DNA from: Nesterenkonia alkaliphila
GTDB taxonomy: Bacteria > Actinomycetota > Actinomycetes > Actinomycetales > Micrococcaceae
Assembly: GCF_009758175.1 (NCBI RefSeq)
Contig: NZ_WRPM01000059.1
Coordinates: 1-64,000 of the forward strand
DNA: 64,000 nt
Direction of reading: 5' to 3'
The notes under the pieces are model-generated. The model had not been told where the DNA came from, did not search any database, and saw nothing but the letters and a program-made list of their open reading frames with translations. The position numbers and the translations under genes are program-made. This document shows positions 36,701 through 44,763 of the stretch, in pieces. Numbering within the stretch: the stretch's first letter is position 1; each line of letters starts with the position of its first letter.

Positions 36701-37238
36701 TGACTCCGCCACCCGGCGAGCCGCCCTGAACCGGCTGCTCTTCCCCGGCCCCACCAAGGACTTCGAGGCTGCCCGGGAGAACTACGGCGATATTCATGTG
36801 CTGCACACCCGCGACTACCTCTACGGACTGACCCCCGGTCATGAGCATGTGATCTCCCTCGGGAAGGGCGTGCGGCTGCTGGTGACCCTGCAGACCATCT
36901 CCGATCCTGATGAGAAGGGCATGCGCACCGTGATGTGCACGCTCAACGGTCAGGCCCGCCAGGTGCTGGTCCGGGACGAGTCCGTAGAGTCCACTGTGGC
37001 CGCCGCAGAGAAGGCGGACCCAGCTGATCCCCGCCATGTGGCCGCACCGTTCGCCGGTGCGGTCTCAGTGCAGGTGGCCCAGGGGGAGACTGTTCAGGCG
37101 GGGCAGACCGTGGCCAGTATCGAGGCGATGAAGATGGAGTCCGGGATCACTGCCCCCACCGCGGGCACCGTGGCCCGGCTGGCCGTGGAGGGCGTCCAAC
37201 AGGTCGAGGGCGGGGATCTCATCCTCATCCTGGAATGA
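33792..37238 (+). CDS. pyc: Pyruvate carboxylase
   Basis: The 1148-residue biotin enzyme carboxylates pyruvate to oxaloacetate (anaplerosis). Biotin carboxylase spans about 1-455 (KILVANRGEIAIRALRAG, VKAVAGGGGRGMR, EMNPRIQVEHTVTEEITDVDLV). The carboxyltransferase domain spans about 540-830 (TTFRDAHQSLLATRVRT, EVWGGATYDVALRFL, LHTHDTAGGQLAT). After the PYC-OADA domain comes the biotin carrier with IEAMKMESGITAP near residue 1115. All expected catalytic blocks are present. ATG 33795 is an equally possible start. Confidence 0.97.
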   Translation: MMFAKILVANRGEIAIRALRAGVELGARTVAVYPHEDRNSLHRQKADESYRIGQEGHPVRAYLDVEEIIRVAQHAGTEAIYPGYGFLSENPDLARAAEQAGIAFVGPPADVLESTGDKVKALRAAKAAGIPVLESSEPSQDVAELTAEAERIGFPVFVKAVAGGGGRGMRRVERREDLAEALKAAMNEADTAFGNATVFIEQAVIRPRHIEVQILADAQGNVVHLFERDCSLQRRHQKVVEIAPAPNLDEEVRQALHRDAVAFAQAMQYRNAGTVEFLLETAGERAGQHVFIEMNPRIQVEHTVTEEITDVDLVASQMRIAAGATLEDLGIAQDQLRVRGSAMQCRITTEDPSNGFRPDVGTITAYRSAGGSGIRLDGGTAYTGAEISPHFDSMLVKLTCRGRDYLTAVSRARRALAEFRIRGVATNIPFLLNVLSSEEFLEGDVATDFIDKHPELARANKSQDRGSKALQYLADITVNQPHGPRVEGIDPRDKLPRFPGDKRDEPDRSPFDGPSEQPKPPGWRDLLLAQGPEAFAKRLRQSTALAVTDTTFRDAHQSLLATRVRTRDLLAAAPAVAHVTPGLFSAEVWGGATYDVALRFLSEDPWERLAALRAEMPNIPLQMLLRGRNTVGYTPYPLQVTQAFVEEAAATGVDIFRIFDALNDADQVIPAIEAVRATGTAVAEAALCYTGNLTDPAEDLYTLEYYLKLAQRFVDAGAHVLAIKDMAGLLRPPAAKILVTALRERFELPVHLHTHDTAGGQLATLLAASEAGVDAVDVATASMASTTSQPPASALVAALENTERDTGLGLDAVASLEPYWEIVRGIYSPFESGLPGPTGRVYRHEIPGGQLSNLRQQAIALGLGERFEQIEDMYYAADKMLGRLVKVTPSSKVVGDLALQLVGAGADPSEFEANPQRFDLPDSVIQFLAGQLGDPPGGWPEPFRTKALEGRTVKPVVEELSEDDAAALSADSATRRAALNRLLFPGPTKDFEAARENYGDIHVLHTRDYLYGLTPGHEHVISLGKGVRLLVTLQTISDPDEKGMRTVMCTLNGQARQVLVRDESVESTVAAAEKADPADPRHVAAPFAGAVSVQVAQGETVQAGQTVASIEAMKMESGITAPTAGTVARLAVEGVQQVEGGDLILILE

Positions 37239-37367
37239 GCACCTGAGGGGGTTTTCCACAGGGGTGAGCCCATCTCCTCGTGCTGGCGGTAGCCTGTAGG
37301 AGAGCGAGCTGGCCCAATCAGGGCCCGGCTCAGCGCGAAGCGGTGAGGTGGGAAGCGAGCACAGGTT

Positions 37368-39308
37368 ATGGCAGGTCTGATCCGGCGCGAGGACATCGAC
37401 GCAGTGCGCGAACGTGCCGATCTGCGTGAGGTGGTGGAGCAGTACGTCACTCTGAAGACGGCCGGGATCGGCAGCTTCAAAGGACTCTGCCCCTTCCACG
37501 AGGAACGCTCCCCCAGCTTCAACGTACGCCCCCGGGTGGGCACCTACCACTGCTTCGGCTGCGGTGAGTCCGGGGATGTGATCGCCTTCCTGATGGCCAT
37601 GGAGCACACCAGCTTCGCCGAGACCGTGGAGAAGCTGGCCGCCCGCTACAGCATCGAGCTGCGCTATGAGGAGGGATCCGGGCCGGACAAGGCCGAGACC
37701 GGCCGGCGGCAGCGGCTGCTGGATGCTCATAAGATCGCCGATGAGTTCTTCCAGCGCTGCCTGAGCATCCCCGAGGCGCAGATCGCCCGGGACTTCCTCA
37801 CCGGCCGCGGCTTCACCCGGGAGCATGCTGAGAGCTACGGGGTGGGCTACGCGCCCCAGGGCTGGGACCACCTGCTGGGCCATCTGCGCAATAAGGGGTT
37901 CCGGGAGGATGAGCTCAAACTCACCGGCCTGTTCTCTGAGGGCCGGCGCGGGATCTATGACAGGTTCCGCGGCCGGCTGCTCTGGCCGATCCGGGATATG
38001 ACCGGCAATACGGTGGGTTTCGGCGGCCGGCGCCTCTATGAGGATGACCAGGGGCCCAAGTACTTGAACTCTCCGGAGACACCGATCTACAAGAAATCCC
38101 AGGTGCTCTACGGGATCGAGCACGCCAAGCGGAACATCGCCAAGAAGCGCCAGCTGGTGGTGGTGGAGGGTTATACCGATGTGATGGCCTGCCACCTGGC
38201 CGGGGTGGACACTGCGGTGGCCACCTGCGGCACAGCCTTCGGCGAGGGGCATATCAAGATTGCCCGTCGGCTGCTCTCCGATGACGGCAGCCCGGCCGAG
38301 GTGGTCTTCACCTTTGATGGCGATGAGGCGGGCCAGCAGGCCGCGGTCAAGGCGTTCAACGAGGCCCACCAGTTCAACGCCCAGACCTTCATCGCCGTGG
38401 GGCCTGAGGGGATGGATCCCTGCGATGTGCGCCAGCATCGCGGCGATGAGGCGGTGCGCGGGATCGTAGAGGCCAGGACCCCGCTGGTGGAGTTTGTGAT
38501 CCGCCGGCGGCTGCGCGAATGGGACCTCGGCTCCATCGAGGGCCGGCTGGGTGCGCTGCGCGCCGCAGCGCCGGTGGTGGCCGAGATCCGCGACTCTTCG
38601 CTGCGCGAGGCCTATACCCGGGAGCTGGCCGGCTGGCTCGGCTCAGACATCCCGGAGGTCAGCGCTGCAGTGGCCGCGGCTGGCAAATCTGGCAGCAGCC
38701 GCAGCAGGCAGCAGAGTACGACGACGCCCCGGGCCGGCGCCCCTGCCCAGGCTCCCCCCGGTGCCGGCCCGGCAGACCAGAGCCGGGCGGGGCATGCCGG
38801 CGAGGCAGGCGGCGTCGTTCCTTCTGTGCAGTATCAGCGGCCGGACACCCGGGATCCGGCGGTGATGATGGAGCGGCAGGCGCTGGAGGTGGTGCTGCAG
38901 CATCCCACGCGGCTCAGTGCTGAGCAGTGGGAGGAGATCTTTGCGGTGCGGTTCACCGCCCCGGCGCATCAGGCAGTGCATGACGGGATCCGCATTGCCG
39001 CCGCCGAAGCCTCGGACCCGAAGCTGTGGGTGGAGTCAGTGCGGCAGGAGGTGCCAGAACCGCTGCGGGGCTTCGTCTCGGAGCTGGCGGTGACTGCGCT
39101 GCCGGCACGGACGGAGGAGCATCTGGACAGGTACTGCCAGGAGATCCTCAACCGGTTGGTGGAGCTGAAGATCCAGCACGAGAAAGCCAATCTGCTGGGG
39201 CAGCTTCAGCGGATGGAGCCGGCTGAGTCCCCGGAGGAGTTCCGCAGGCTGCAGTCTGAGCTGAAGGATCTGGAGCGCCGCCGCCGCGCCCTGCGCTCGG
39301 CGGACTGA
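37368..39308 (+). CDS. dnaG: DNA primase
   Basis: The 646-residue product makes RNA primers for replication. The zinc-binding domain has CPFHEERSPSFNVRP..YHCFGCGESGDVIAF (residues about 43-80). The catalytic core holds the TOPRIM pattern VVVEGYTDVMA and FTFDGDEAGQQAAVKAF. A Ser/Gln/Pro-rich linker (about 440-490), which contains an 11-mer repeat, leads to the C-terminal DnaB-interaction helices. A lone DnaA-box-like TTTTCCACA lies at 37252-37260. tRNA genes follow. Confidence 0.97.
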   Translation: MAGLIRREDIDAVRERADLREVVEQYVTLKTAGIGSFKGLCPFHEERSPSFNVRPRVGTYHCFGCGESGDVIAFLMAMEHTSFAETVEKLAARYSIELRYEEGSGPDKAETGRRQRLLDAHKIADEFFQRCLSIPEAQIARDFLTGRGFTREHAESYGVGYAPQGWDHLLGHLRNKGFREDELKLTGLFSEGRRGIYDRFRGRLLWPIRDMTGNTVGFGGRRLYEDDQGPKYLNSPETPIYKKSQVLYGIEHAKRNIAKKRQLVVVEGYTDVMACHLAGVDTAVATCGTAFGEGHIKIARRLLSDDGSPAEVVFTFDGDEAGQQAAVKAFNEAHQFNAQTFIAVGPEGMDPCDVRQHRGDEAVRGIVEARTPLVEFVIRRRLREWDLGSIEGRLGALRAAAPVVAEIRDSSLREAYTRELAGWLGSDIPEVSAAVAAAGKSGSSRSRQQSTTTPRAGAPAQAPPGAGPADQSRAGHAGEAGGVVPSVQYQRPDTRDPAVMMERQALEVVLQHPTRLSAEQWEEIFAVRFTAPAHQAVHDGIRIAAAEASDPKLWVESVRQEVPEPLRGFVSELAVTALPARTEEHLDRYCQEILNRLVELKIQHEKANLLGQLQRMEPAESPEEFRRLQSELKDLERRRRALRSAD

Positions 39309-39324
39309 ACTGGCTAAGCAGAAT

Positions 39325-39354
39325 TTGCCGCGGCCGCGGGGCAGCAACTACACT
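39325..39354 (+). promoter_or_regulatory. Promoter of tRNA-Glu
   Basis: TTGCCG, 18-bp spacer, TACACT; the -10 box ends 47 bp before the mature tRNA-Glu. Confidence 0.55.
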
Positions 39355-39400
39355 CTTACAGGTTCCCTAGCGGAATCTGTCTTCCCAGAACTGGGATCTG

Positions 39401-39473
39401 GCCCCCATCGTCTAGCGGCCTAGGACACCGCCCTTTCACGGCGGCGGCACGGGTTCGAATCCCGTTGGGGGTA
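39401..39473 (+). tRNA. tRNA-Glu (UUC)
   Basis: Acceptor GCCCCCA/TGGGGGT, discriminator A and no encoded CCA. The anticodon TTC lies in CCGCCC-TTTCACG-GCGG. The T-arm is GGGTTCGAATCCC. The glutamate family has this TCTAGCGGCCTAGGAC D-arm. Confidence 0.97.
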
Positions 39474-39494
39474 CAACTGGTCAGTCACTTGCGA

Positions 39495-39524
39495 TTGGCT
39501 AGGAGAGGAAACCTCTGGTAAGGT
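39495..39524 (+). promoter_or_regulatory. Promoter of tRNA-Asp/tRNA-Phe
   Basis: TTGGCT (39495-39500), 18-bp spacer, TAAGGT (39519-39524). A short perfect dyad GTGCCA-AA-TGGCAC (39533-39546) lies just after the expected start and may be a 5' leader hairpin. Confidence 0.55.
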
Positions 39525-39561
39525 TTCACATCGTGCCAAATGGCACGGACAACTTCATCAA

Positions 39562-39635
39562 GGCCCTGTGGCGCAGTTGGTTAGCGCGCCGCCCTGTCAC
39601 GGCGGAGGTCGCGGGTTCAAGTCCCGTCAGGGTCG
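39562..39635 (+). tRNA. tRNA-Asp (GUC)
   Basis: Acceptor GGCCCTG/CAGGGTC with one G-U pair, discriminator G. The anticodon GTC lies in GCCGCC-CTGTCAC-GGCGG. The T-arm is GGGTTCAAGTCCC. Confidence 0.97.
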
Positions 39636-39657
39636 CAAACTCCGGTTTTGCTGTCCG

Positions 39658-39730
39658 GGCTCTGTAGCTCAGTTGGTAGAGCGTTCGACTGAAAATCGAA
39701 AGGTCACCGGATCGACGCCGGTCGGAGCCA
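39658..39730 (+). tRNA. tRNA-Phe (GAA)
   Basis: Acceptor GGCTCTG/CGGAGCC, discriminator A. The anticodon GAA lies in TTCGA-CTGAAAA-TCGAA. The T-loop reads GATCGAC, an unusual form of the standard TTCGANN loop but compatible with folding. It is 22 nt after tRNA-Asp, probably one transcript. Confidence 0.95.
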
Positions 39731-39754
39731 CGAAGCCGGAGTCACTGCTGAAGA

Positions 39755-39778
39755 CCCCCGAAGAGATTCGGGGGTTTT
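39755..39778 (+). terminator. Rho-independent terminator of the tRNA cluster
   Basis: CCCCCGAA-GAGA-TTCGGGGG followed by TTTT; a textbook stem with a 4-nt loop, 24 nt after tRNA-Phe. Confidence 0.9.
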
Positions 39779-39957
39779 CGCGTATCCGGCATCGATCCCA
39801 TGGTCCACCGAGTCCTCATCGTCTACCGGCAGGTCTCTGGTCCTCCCACGTGTGTCTTCCCAAGCGGGCAGCAGCGAACCTTCGGTGTTCTTTCAGGAAT
39901 CCTGAGGTAGGTTATGGAGGAAGAGTGAAAGGATCATTCCTACAGCAGGAGGAGAGC

Positions 39958-40407
39958 ATGGCACAGCCGCCAAACGGAGACCCGAATCCTCAGTACGGGC
40001 AGCCGCCCCAGGACCCGTCCCAGCAGTACCAGCAGCCGCCCCAGGGCTACCCCCAGCCGGGCTACGGGGATCAGGGCCAGCACGGCTACCAGCAGCCGCC
40101 CCAGGGGCAGCCGCAGGCTCCCTCTGAGCCCAATGTGTTCAGTGCGCTCTTCAGCCCGGACTTCTCCGCACTGCAGGTGCACAAGTTCGCCAAAGCGTTC
40201 TTCTACCTCATTCTGGCTGTGGCGGCCATCTGGTGGCTGAGCAGCATCATCAGCGGCATCGTACTGGCCTCCAGCTACGGCAGCTTCGATGTGTGGAGTC
40301 TGCTCCGCCCGCTGCTCTTCGGCTGGGTGGTTCCGGCACTCACGGTGATCTTCGCCCGCTTGGGCCTGGAAGTGATCGTGCTGCTGTCCAAGAACGCAAA
40401 GGTCTGA
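39958..40407 (+). CDS. DUF4282 membrane protein with Gln/Pro-rich N-terminus
   Basis: The 149-residue product has residues 1-60 built of Q-P-P-Q-G-Y type repeats. The DUF4282 domain follows: FSPDFSALQVHKFAKAFFYLILAVAAIWWL, then two more hydrophobic stretches ending LGLEVIVLLSKNAK. Its function is unknown. AGGAGGAG gives a strong ribosome site before ATG 39958. The frame is open further upstream through the tRNA genes, which is not a credible start. Confidence 0.85.
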   Translation: MAQPPNGDPNPQYGQPPQDPSQQYQQPPQGYPQPGYGDQGQHGYQQPPQGQPQAPSEPNVFSALFSPDFSALQVHKFAKAFFYLILAVAAIWWLSSIISGIVLASSYGSFDVWSLLRPLLFGWVVPALTVIFARLGLEVIVLLSKNAKV

Positions 40408-40430
40408 GGCCTAACGGCACAGCATGGCCA

Positions 40431-40460
40431 AGGGGGTCTGACCAGCTGGTCAGGCCCCCT
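40431..40460. terminator. Bidirectional terminator between DUF4282 and exoIII
   Basis: AGGGGGTCTGACC-AGCT-GGTCAGGCCCCCT: a 13-bp stem with one T/G position, between convergent genes. T-runs are weak. Confidence 0.75.
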
Positions 40461-40481
40461 AGGTGTGTCCGCAGGTGGGTA

Positions 40482-41288
40482 TCAGTCCGCCAGTTCTGCT
40501 ACTACTGGAGCATGGTCTGAGGCGCCTTTGCCGCGGCGCTCGTCCTTATCCACATAGGCGGTCTGCACCCGCTGCGCCAGCGCAGCTGAGCCGAGCATGA
40601 AGTCAATACGCATGCCCTGCCGCTTTTGGAAGCGCAGGCTGGTGTAGTCCCAGTAGGTATAGATCCCGGGGTCCGGAGCATGCGGCCGAACGATGTCAGC
40701 GAAGCCTGCCTCGAGGAACTCGCCGAAGGCATCACGTTCAGGCTGGGTCACATGGGTCATCTGGTTCTTCTCAAAGAACTCGATGTCCCACACATCGGTG
40801 TCCAGCGGAGCAATGTTCCAGTCCCCGGCCAGCACAATCTGGGCTTCAGGGTCCTCCGCCAGCCAGTCTGCTGCCTGCTCCCGCAGCTGGCGCAGCCAGG
40901 CCAACTTATAGACCATATGTTCGTCCTCACGCGCCCGGCCGTTGGGCACATAGAGGCTCCAGATCCGCACTCCCGAGCAGGTGGCGCCGATGGCCCGCGC
41001 CTCCTGGACGGGGTCCTTGCCGTTCTTGCCGAAGGGCGGCTGGTTGGGGAAGGTGCGCTCCACATCCTTGAGCCCCACCCGGGAGACGATCGCAACCCCG
41101 TTCCACTGGTTGAACCCGAAGTGGGCGACGTCGTACCCGTTGTGCTCAAAAACCTCCCAGGGGAAGTTCTCGTCCTTGCACTTGGTCTCCTGAATAGCCA
41201 GAACGTCCACGTCCGACTTCTCCAGCCAGGCCTCAACCCGGTCAGCCCGGGCACGCAACGAGTTCACATTCCAGGTAGCGATCTTCAC
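40482..41288 (-). CDS. xth: Exodeoxyribonuclease III
   Basis: The 268-residue AP endonuclease/3'-5' exonuclease of base-excision repair. KIATWNVNSLRARADRV, VLAIQETKC (catalytic Glu), WSLYVPNGR, LAGDWNIAP (Asp/Asn), MRIDFMLGS and the final GASDHAPVVAEL (Asp-His) are all present. GTG 41288 is chosen as the family start. GGAG is about 15 nt upstream, a rather weak site. Confidence 0.95.
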   Translation of the reverse strand: MKIATWNVNSLRARADRVEAWLEKSDVDVLAIQETKCKDENFPWEVFEHNGYDVAHFGFNQWNGVAIVSRVGLKDVERTFPNQPPFGKNGKDPVQEARAIGATCSGVRIWSLYVPNGRAREDEHMVYKLAWLRQLREQAADWLAEDPEAQIVLAGDWNIAPLDTDVWDIEFFEKNQMTHVTQPERDAFGEFLEAGFADIVRPHAPDPGIYTYWDYTSLRFQKRQGMRIDFMLGSAALAQRVQTAYVDKDERRGKGASDHAPVVAELAD

Positions 41289-41394
41289 GCAAACAACGCT
41301 ATCAGGCTCCCCACACCCAGTTGATCCGCCAAATCTCGCCGTCACGACGCCGTGAGGGCCGCCCAAAGCGCCATAATCCGGCGCAGCAGCGGCT

Positions 41395-42222
41395 CTAGCT
41401 GCTCTGCCACCAGTCATCGAGCAGGGTCACCGGCACAGTGCGCTTGTGCCGGGTGCGGAGGTAGTGCTGCTCCAGGCGTTCGGCGGCGTCGTCGTCGATG
41501 TCCCGGCCCTCCAGGTAGTCGTCGATCTGATCGTAGGTGATGCCCAACTCAGCCTCATCGAGCTGGCCCGGATTGTCATCCAGCAGATCCGCGGTGGGTG
41601 CCTTGGACCAGAGGCGCTCCTCGGCGCCCAGGTGCTTGAGGATCTGGCGGATCTGGCGCTTGTTCAGAGTGAAGTTCGGCAGGATATCCGCCCCGCCGTC
41701 GCCGAACTTGGTAAAGAACCCGGTGATCGACTCCGCACCGTGATCGGTGCCGACCACCAGTGCGCTGTTCTCGCCGGCCACCGCATACTGGGCCGTCATC
41801 CGAAGCCTGGCCTTCACATTGCCGCGGTGGTAATCCTGCAGCCTATTGCCGAAAGCCTCGTTGAACGCCACATCCACCCCGGTGACCGCCTTCTCGATGT
41901 TGAAGGTGTGAGTATGGTCAGGTCCGATGAACTCCAGGGCGCTCTGCGCATCAGCCTCGTCCTGCTGAATGCCATGCGGCAGCCGCATGGCGTGGAAACG
42001 GGCGTCGGTGCCCTCAGCCCGCAGCTTCTCTGCGGCCTTCTGGCAGAAATAGCCGGCCAGGGTGGAGTCCACCCCGCCTGAGATCCCCAGCACAAACCCC
42101 TTGGCCCCGGCATGCTTGGCATAGGAGGCCAGGAAGCTGCTGCGGCGCTCGACCTCCTCATCCACGTCGATCTGGGGTTTGACGCCCATCTCTTCAACAA
42201 TCGTCTTCTGAAGCTCGCGCAT
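41395..42222 (-). CDS. nadE: Ammonia-dependent NAD+ synthetase
   Basis: The 275-residue product, the same length as the E. coli enzyme, makes NAD+ from nicotinate adenine dinucleotide. It has the ATP pyrophosphatase loop FVLGISGGVDSTLAGYF (about 45-60), GNVKARLRMTAQYAVAGENSALVVGTDHGAESITGFFTKFGDGGADI and a C-terminal RTRHKRTVPVTLLDDWW. I use ATG 42222, 6 nt after GAGG, not ATG 42240. An 11-mer copy encodes DDDAA. Confidence 0.95.
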   Translation of the reverse strand: MRELQKTIVEEMGVKPQIDVDEEVERRSSFLASYAKHAGAKGFVLGISGGVDSTLAGYFCQKAAEKLRAEGTDARFHAMRLPHGIQQDEADAQSALEFIGPDHTHTFNIEKAVTGVDVAFNEAFGNRLQDYHRGNVKARLRMTAQYAVAGENSALVVGTDHGAESITGFFTKFGDGGADILPNFTLNKRQIRQILKHLGAEERLWSKAPTADLLDDNPGQLDEAELGITYDQIDDYLEGRDIDDDAAERLEQHYLRTRHKRTVPVTLLDDWWQSS

Positions 42223-42356
42223 CAGGACCTCGCTTCTCAACTCGTGCTCTGCCCGAGCCGGACCCTCCCTGACATGGCCAGGGGCCCAACTCGCTCTCCA
42301 GCCACTCTATCCAGTCATCTGTAACGGGCGAGTGAAAGGAGGCTGAGGATAAGCTG

Positions 42357-42950
42357 ATGAGTATGACGTCCTACGCCTCAGCCCTCCTGGAACAGCACGA
42401 CGACGCCGCCACCCGGCTTCGAGACCTCATCGACAGCCATGCCGTGGTCAGAGGAAGGGTCACCCTCTCCTCCGGGAAGGAAGCCGACTACTACGTGGAC
42501 CTGCGCAGGGTCACTCTGCACCATGAAGCTGCGCCACTGGTGGGGCAGGTGATGCTGCGGATGCTGCAGGATGCCGGGATCAGCTTCGCCGCCGTCGGCG
42601 GCCTCACCATGGGAGCTGACCCGGTGGGCACCGCCATGCTGCACGCCGCGGCAGCCCAGGGCAAGCCCTTGGACGCGTTTGTGGTGCGCAAGGCCGCTAA
42701 ATCCTACGGTATGGGCCGCCAGGTGGAAGGGCCCAGTGTGGCAGGACGGCCAGTGGTGGTCCTGGAGGACACCTCCACCACGGGAGGGTCCGCGCTGCAG
42801 GCGGTCGAGGGTGTGCGCGCGGCCGGCGGCGACGTGCAGGCCGTGGCCGTGATTGTCGACCGTGACACCGGGGCCAAGGAACGCATCGAAGCGGAGGCCG
42901 GGGTGCCCTGCTTCTACGCCTACTCCAAGACTGATCTCGGCCTGGCCTAG
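42357..42950 (+). CDS. pyrE: Orotate phosphoribosyltransferase
   Basis: The 197-residue product converts orotate and PRPP to OMP in pyrimidine synthesis. The PRPP loop is VVVLEDTSTTGGSALQAVEGV (about 135-155). HAVVRGRVTLSSGKEADYYVDLRRVTLHHEA and VGGLTMGADPVGTAMLHAA are conserved. ATG 42363 is an alternative start. It stands apart from other pyr genes and converges on the aminotransferase. Confidence 0.95.
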   Translation: MSMTSYASALLEQHDDAATRLRDLIDSHAVVRGRVTLSSGKEADYYVDLRRVTLHHEAAPLVGQVMLRMLQDAGISFAAVGGLTMGADPVGTAMLHAAAAQGKPLDAFVVRKAAKSYGMGRQVEGPSVAGRPVVVLEDTSTTGGSALQAVEGVRAAGGDVQAVAVIVDRDTGAKERIEAEAGVPCFYAYSKTDLGLA

Positions 42951-42966
42951 TTGGCCCGGGCGGGGT

Positions 42967-43028
42967 GAGGCGCGAGCGAAGCAAGCGCCGACTTCAATGC
43001 GTGAAGTCCGGCGTCAGCCGGACGAGAG
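42967..43028. ncRNA. 62-nt two-hairpin element, copy A
   Basis: Hairpin 1 is GGCGC (42969-42973)/GCGCC (42985-42989) with an 11-nt loop. Linker GACTTCAATGCGTGAA (42990-43005) follows. Hairpin 2 is GTCCGGC (43006-43012), loop GTCA, GCCGGAC (43017-43023), then GAGAG. It sits between convergent pyrE and the MalY-type gene and overlaps the last codons of the latter. The strand of action is unknown. See the copy at 47538. Confidence 0.6.
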
Positions 43029-44231
43029 GCGATCGGGACCTGAGCCCGCCGCCGGGACCAGCACAGCGCCGATGCGCTGGACAGCCTCGGTGAGAATGGC
43101 CTGGCTGGTGGCGAAGTTCAGGCGCGCGTGCTGCTCACCGCCGGTGCCGAAGGCATGCCCGCCGGTCAGGGCGACCTTCGCCTCCTGCAAAAGGTGCTTG
43201 GCGGGCCCCTGAATGGGCCGCTCCGCCCCACCGTTGGGGGCGTCGTCGTACCCGAACTCACTGAAGTCCAGCCAGCCGAAGTATGTGCCCTGCGGCACCG
43301 AATAGGACACCTGCGGGGCATGTTCGGCCAGCAGCTCGGTGAGCAGCATGCGGTTGGCGTCCAAACCCTGCAGCAACGCGTCCAACCAGGGCTCGCCCTC
43401 GGCAAAGGCCGCGGTCTGGGCCAATACACCGATATGACTGGCTCCCAGGGAGGCCTCAGGCGGCAGATCGGCCAGTTCTGAGGCGACCTCCTCACCGGCG
43501 ATGAGCAGCCCGGCCTTGAACGCCGCCAGGCTCCAGCCCTTGGAGGCGGAGGTGACCGCGTAGCCGCGCGGATCCACCGTCAGGTAGGGGGTGAAATCAG
43601 TCTCGGCGTAGACCAGCGGCGCATGAATCTCATCGGAGATGACCCGGACCCCGTAGTCTGCGGCCAGCCGGGCCAGCTGCTCCAGCTCCTGGCGTGTGTG
43701 CACCGTCCCGGTGGGGTTATGGGGATTGGCCAGCAGGTAGGAGGCCTGGCCCCCGGCGGTGCGGAGGTTGAAGGACTCCTCAAGCATCTCGAAGTCCAGT
43801 CTGCCCTCGGCCCCCAGCGGTGCCTCCACCACACGGCGGCCGGCGGTGACCGGGTAGTTGAAGAACGGCGGGTAGACCGGGGATGAGACGATCACGGTGT
43901 CCCACAACTCACCGGCTAATCGCAGGGCCTCAATCACTCCGGTCATCACATCGCGGACCGGGCGGATCTGTTCGGCGCCCGGCTCCCACTCCCAGCGCCT
44001 GGCCGCGAAGTTCCGGAAGGCCTCGATATACGGCCCGGCGGAAGGGTAGCCGGCGTCGCCGAGCTCAATCGCCCGGTTCAGCGCCTGGGCAACAGGCGCC
44101 GCCAGCGGGGTGTCCATCTCGGCCACCCACAGCGGGAGCACCTCGTCGCCGAAGGCCCGCCATTTGAGGGACTGGCGGCGGCGGAGCGCCTCGAGGCTGA
44201 GAACTTCCAGTGGATTCTGCGTCTCTCCCAT
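43014..44231 (-). CDS. MalY/PatB-type cystathionine beta-lyase / aminotransferase
   Basis: The 405-residue fold-type-I PLP enzyme has the PatB/MalY features LPLWVAEMDTPLAAPVAQAL, GYPSAGPYIEAFRNFAARRW, NPHNPTGTVHTRQELEQL, ISDEIHAPL and the PLP lysine in AVTSASKGWSLAAFKAGL. Such enzymes release homocysteine, pyruvate and ammonia from cystathionine and can degrade other cysteine S-conjugates. This may connect it to the sulfur locus, though it is 26 kb away. The 3' end overlaps the 62-nt element. Confidence 0.9.
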   Translation of the reverse strand: MGETQNPLEVLSLEALRRRQSLKWRAFGDEVLPLWVAEMDTPLAAPVAQALNRAIELGDAGYPSAGPYIEAFRNFAARRWEWEPGAEQIRPVRDVMTGVIEALRLAGELWDTVIVSSPVYPPFFNYPVTAGRRVVEAPLGAEGRLDFEMLEESFNLRTAGGQASYLLANPHNPTGTVHTRQELEQLARLAADYGVRVISDEIHAPLVYAETDFTPYLTVDPRGYAVTSASKGWSLAAFKAGLLIAGEEVASELADLPPEASLGASHIGVLAQTAAFAEGEPWLDALLQGLDANRMLLTELLAEHAPQVSYSVPQGTYFGWLDFSEFGYDDAPNGGAERPIQGPAKHLLQEAKVALTGGHAFGTGGEQHARLNFATSQAILTEAVQRIGAVLVPAAGSGPDRLSSG

Positions 44232-44327
44232 ACACCGACCTTATCGAACCGGCCCGCGCCGCGCCTCATCCCAGCCTGCGGAGCACCGCCGGAATCCGGT
44301 GATCCATCAGCCCGTAGACTCTCTGCC

Positions 44328-44693
44328 ATGGCCGTGGAGATGAGCGATGAGCAGTTCGACGCCGCTGTGACCGATGCCTTGGCGCTCATCCCCGACCGGT
44401 TGGCAGCCAAGATCGACAATGTCGCGGTCTTTGTGGAGGAGCGCTACCAGCCCGAGCCCTGGGAGGCCCCAGACACCGTGCTGCTGGGCCTGTATGAAGG
44501 GATACCGCTGACCGAGCGCGGCGCGGAGCCCTGGGCCATGCCGGACCGGATCACGTTGTACAAGGCCGCGATCCTGGACATCTGTGACACCGAGCAGGAG
44601 GTGGTGGAGCAGGTGACCGTCACTGTGGTCCATGAGGTCGCGCACTTCTTCGGCATCGACGACGCCACCCTGCACCGGCTCGGTTGGGGATAA
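44328..44693 (+). CDS. Small zincin-like metallopeptidase family protein
   Basis: The 121-residue product has the zinc motif VVHEVAHFFGID (HExxH, about 102-113) near the C-terminus and RITLYKAAILDICDTEQEVVEQV before it. This matches the short 'metallopeptidase family' (DUF1025) proteins, whose substrate is unknown. Its TAA overlaps the 11-mer repeat that opens the following terminator. Confidence 0.88.
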   Translation: MAVEMSDEQFDAAVTDALALIPDRLAAKIDNVAVFVEERYQPEPWEAPDTVLLGLYEGIPLTERGAEPWAMPDRITLYKAAILDICDTEQEVVEQVTVTVVHEVAHFFGIDDATLHRLGWG

Positions 44694-44695
44694 CG

Positions 44696-44745
44696 ACGAC
44701 GCCCTCGGCACCAGTGCTGGTTTCTGGTTGTGCCGAGGGCGTCGT
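44696..44745. terminator. Bidirectional terminator built on the 11-mer
   Basis: A perfect 16-bp stem, ACGACGCCCTCGGCAC (44696-44711) with its complement (44730-44745), encloses an 18-nt loop between convergent genes. The left arm overlaps the 11-mer at 44693-44703; the right arm keeps GGCGTCGT. Confidence 0.85.
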
Positions 44746-44763
44746 GGTACTGAGTACTGAGTA

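Noticed and set aside
37252-37260. TTTTCCACA, a DnaA-box match before dnaG.
   Set aside because: A single isolated box without clustering or an AT-rich unwinding region; not evidence of an origin.
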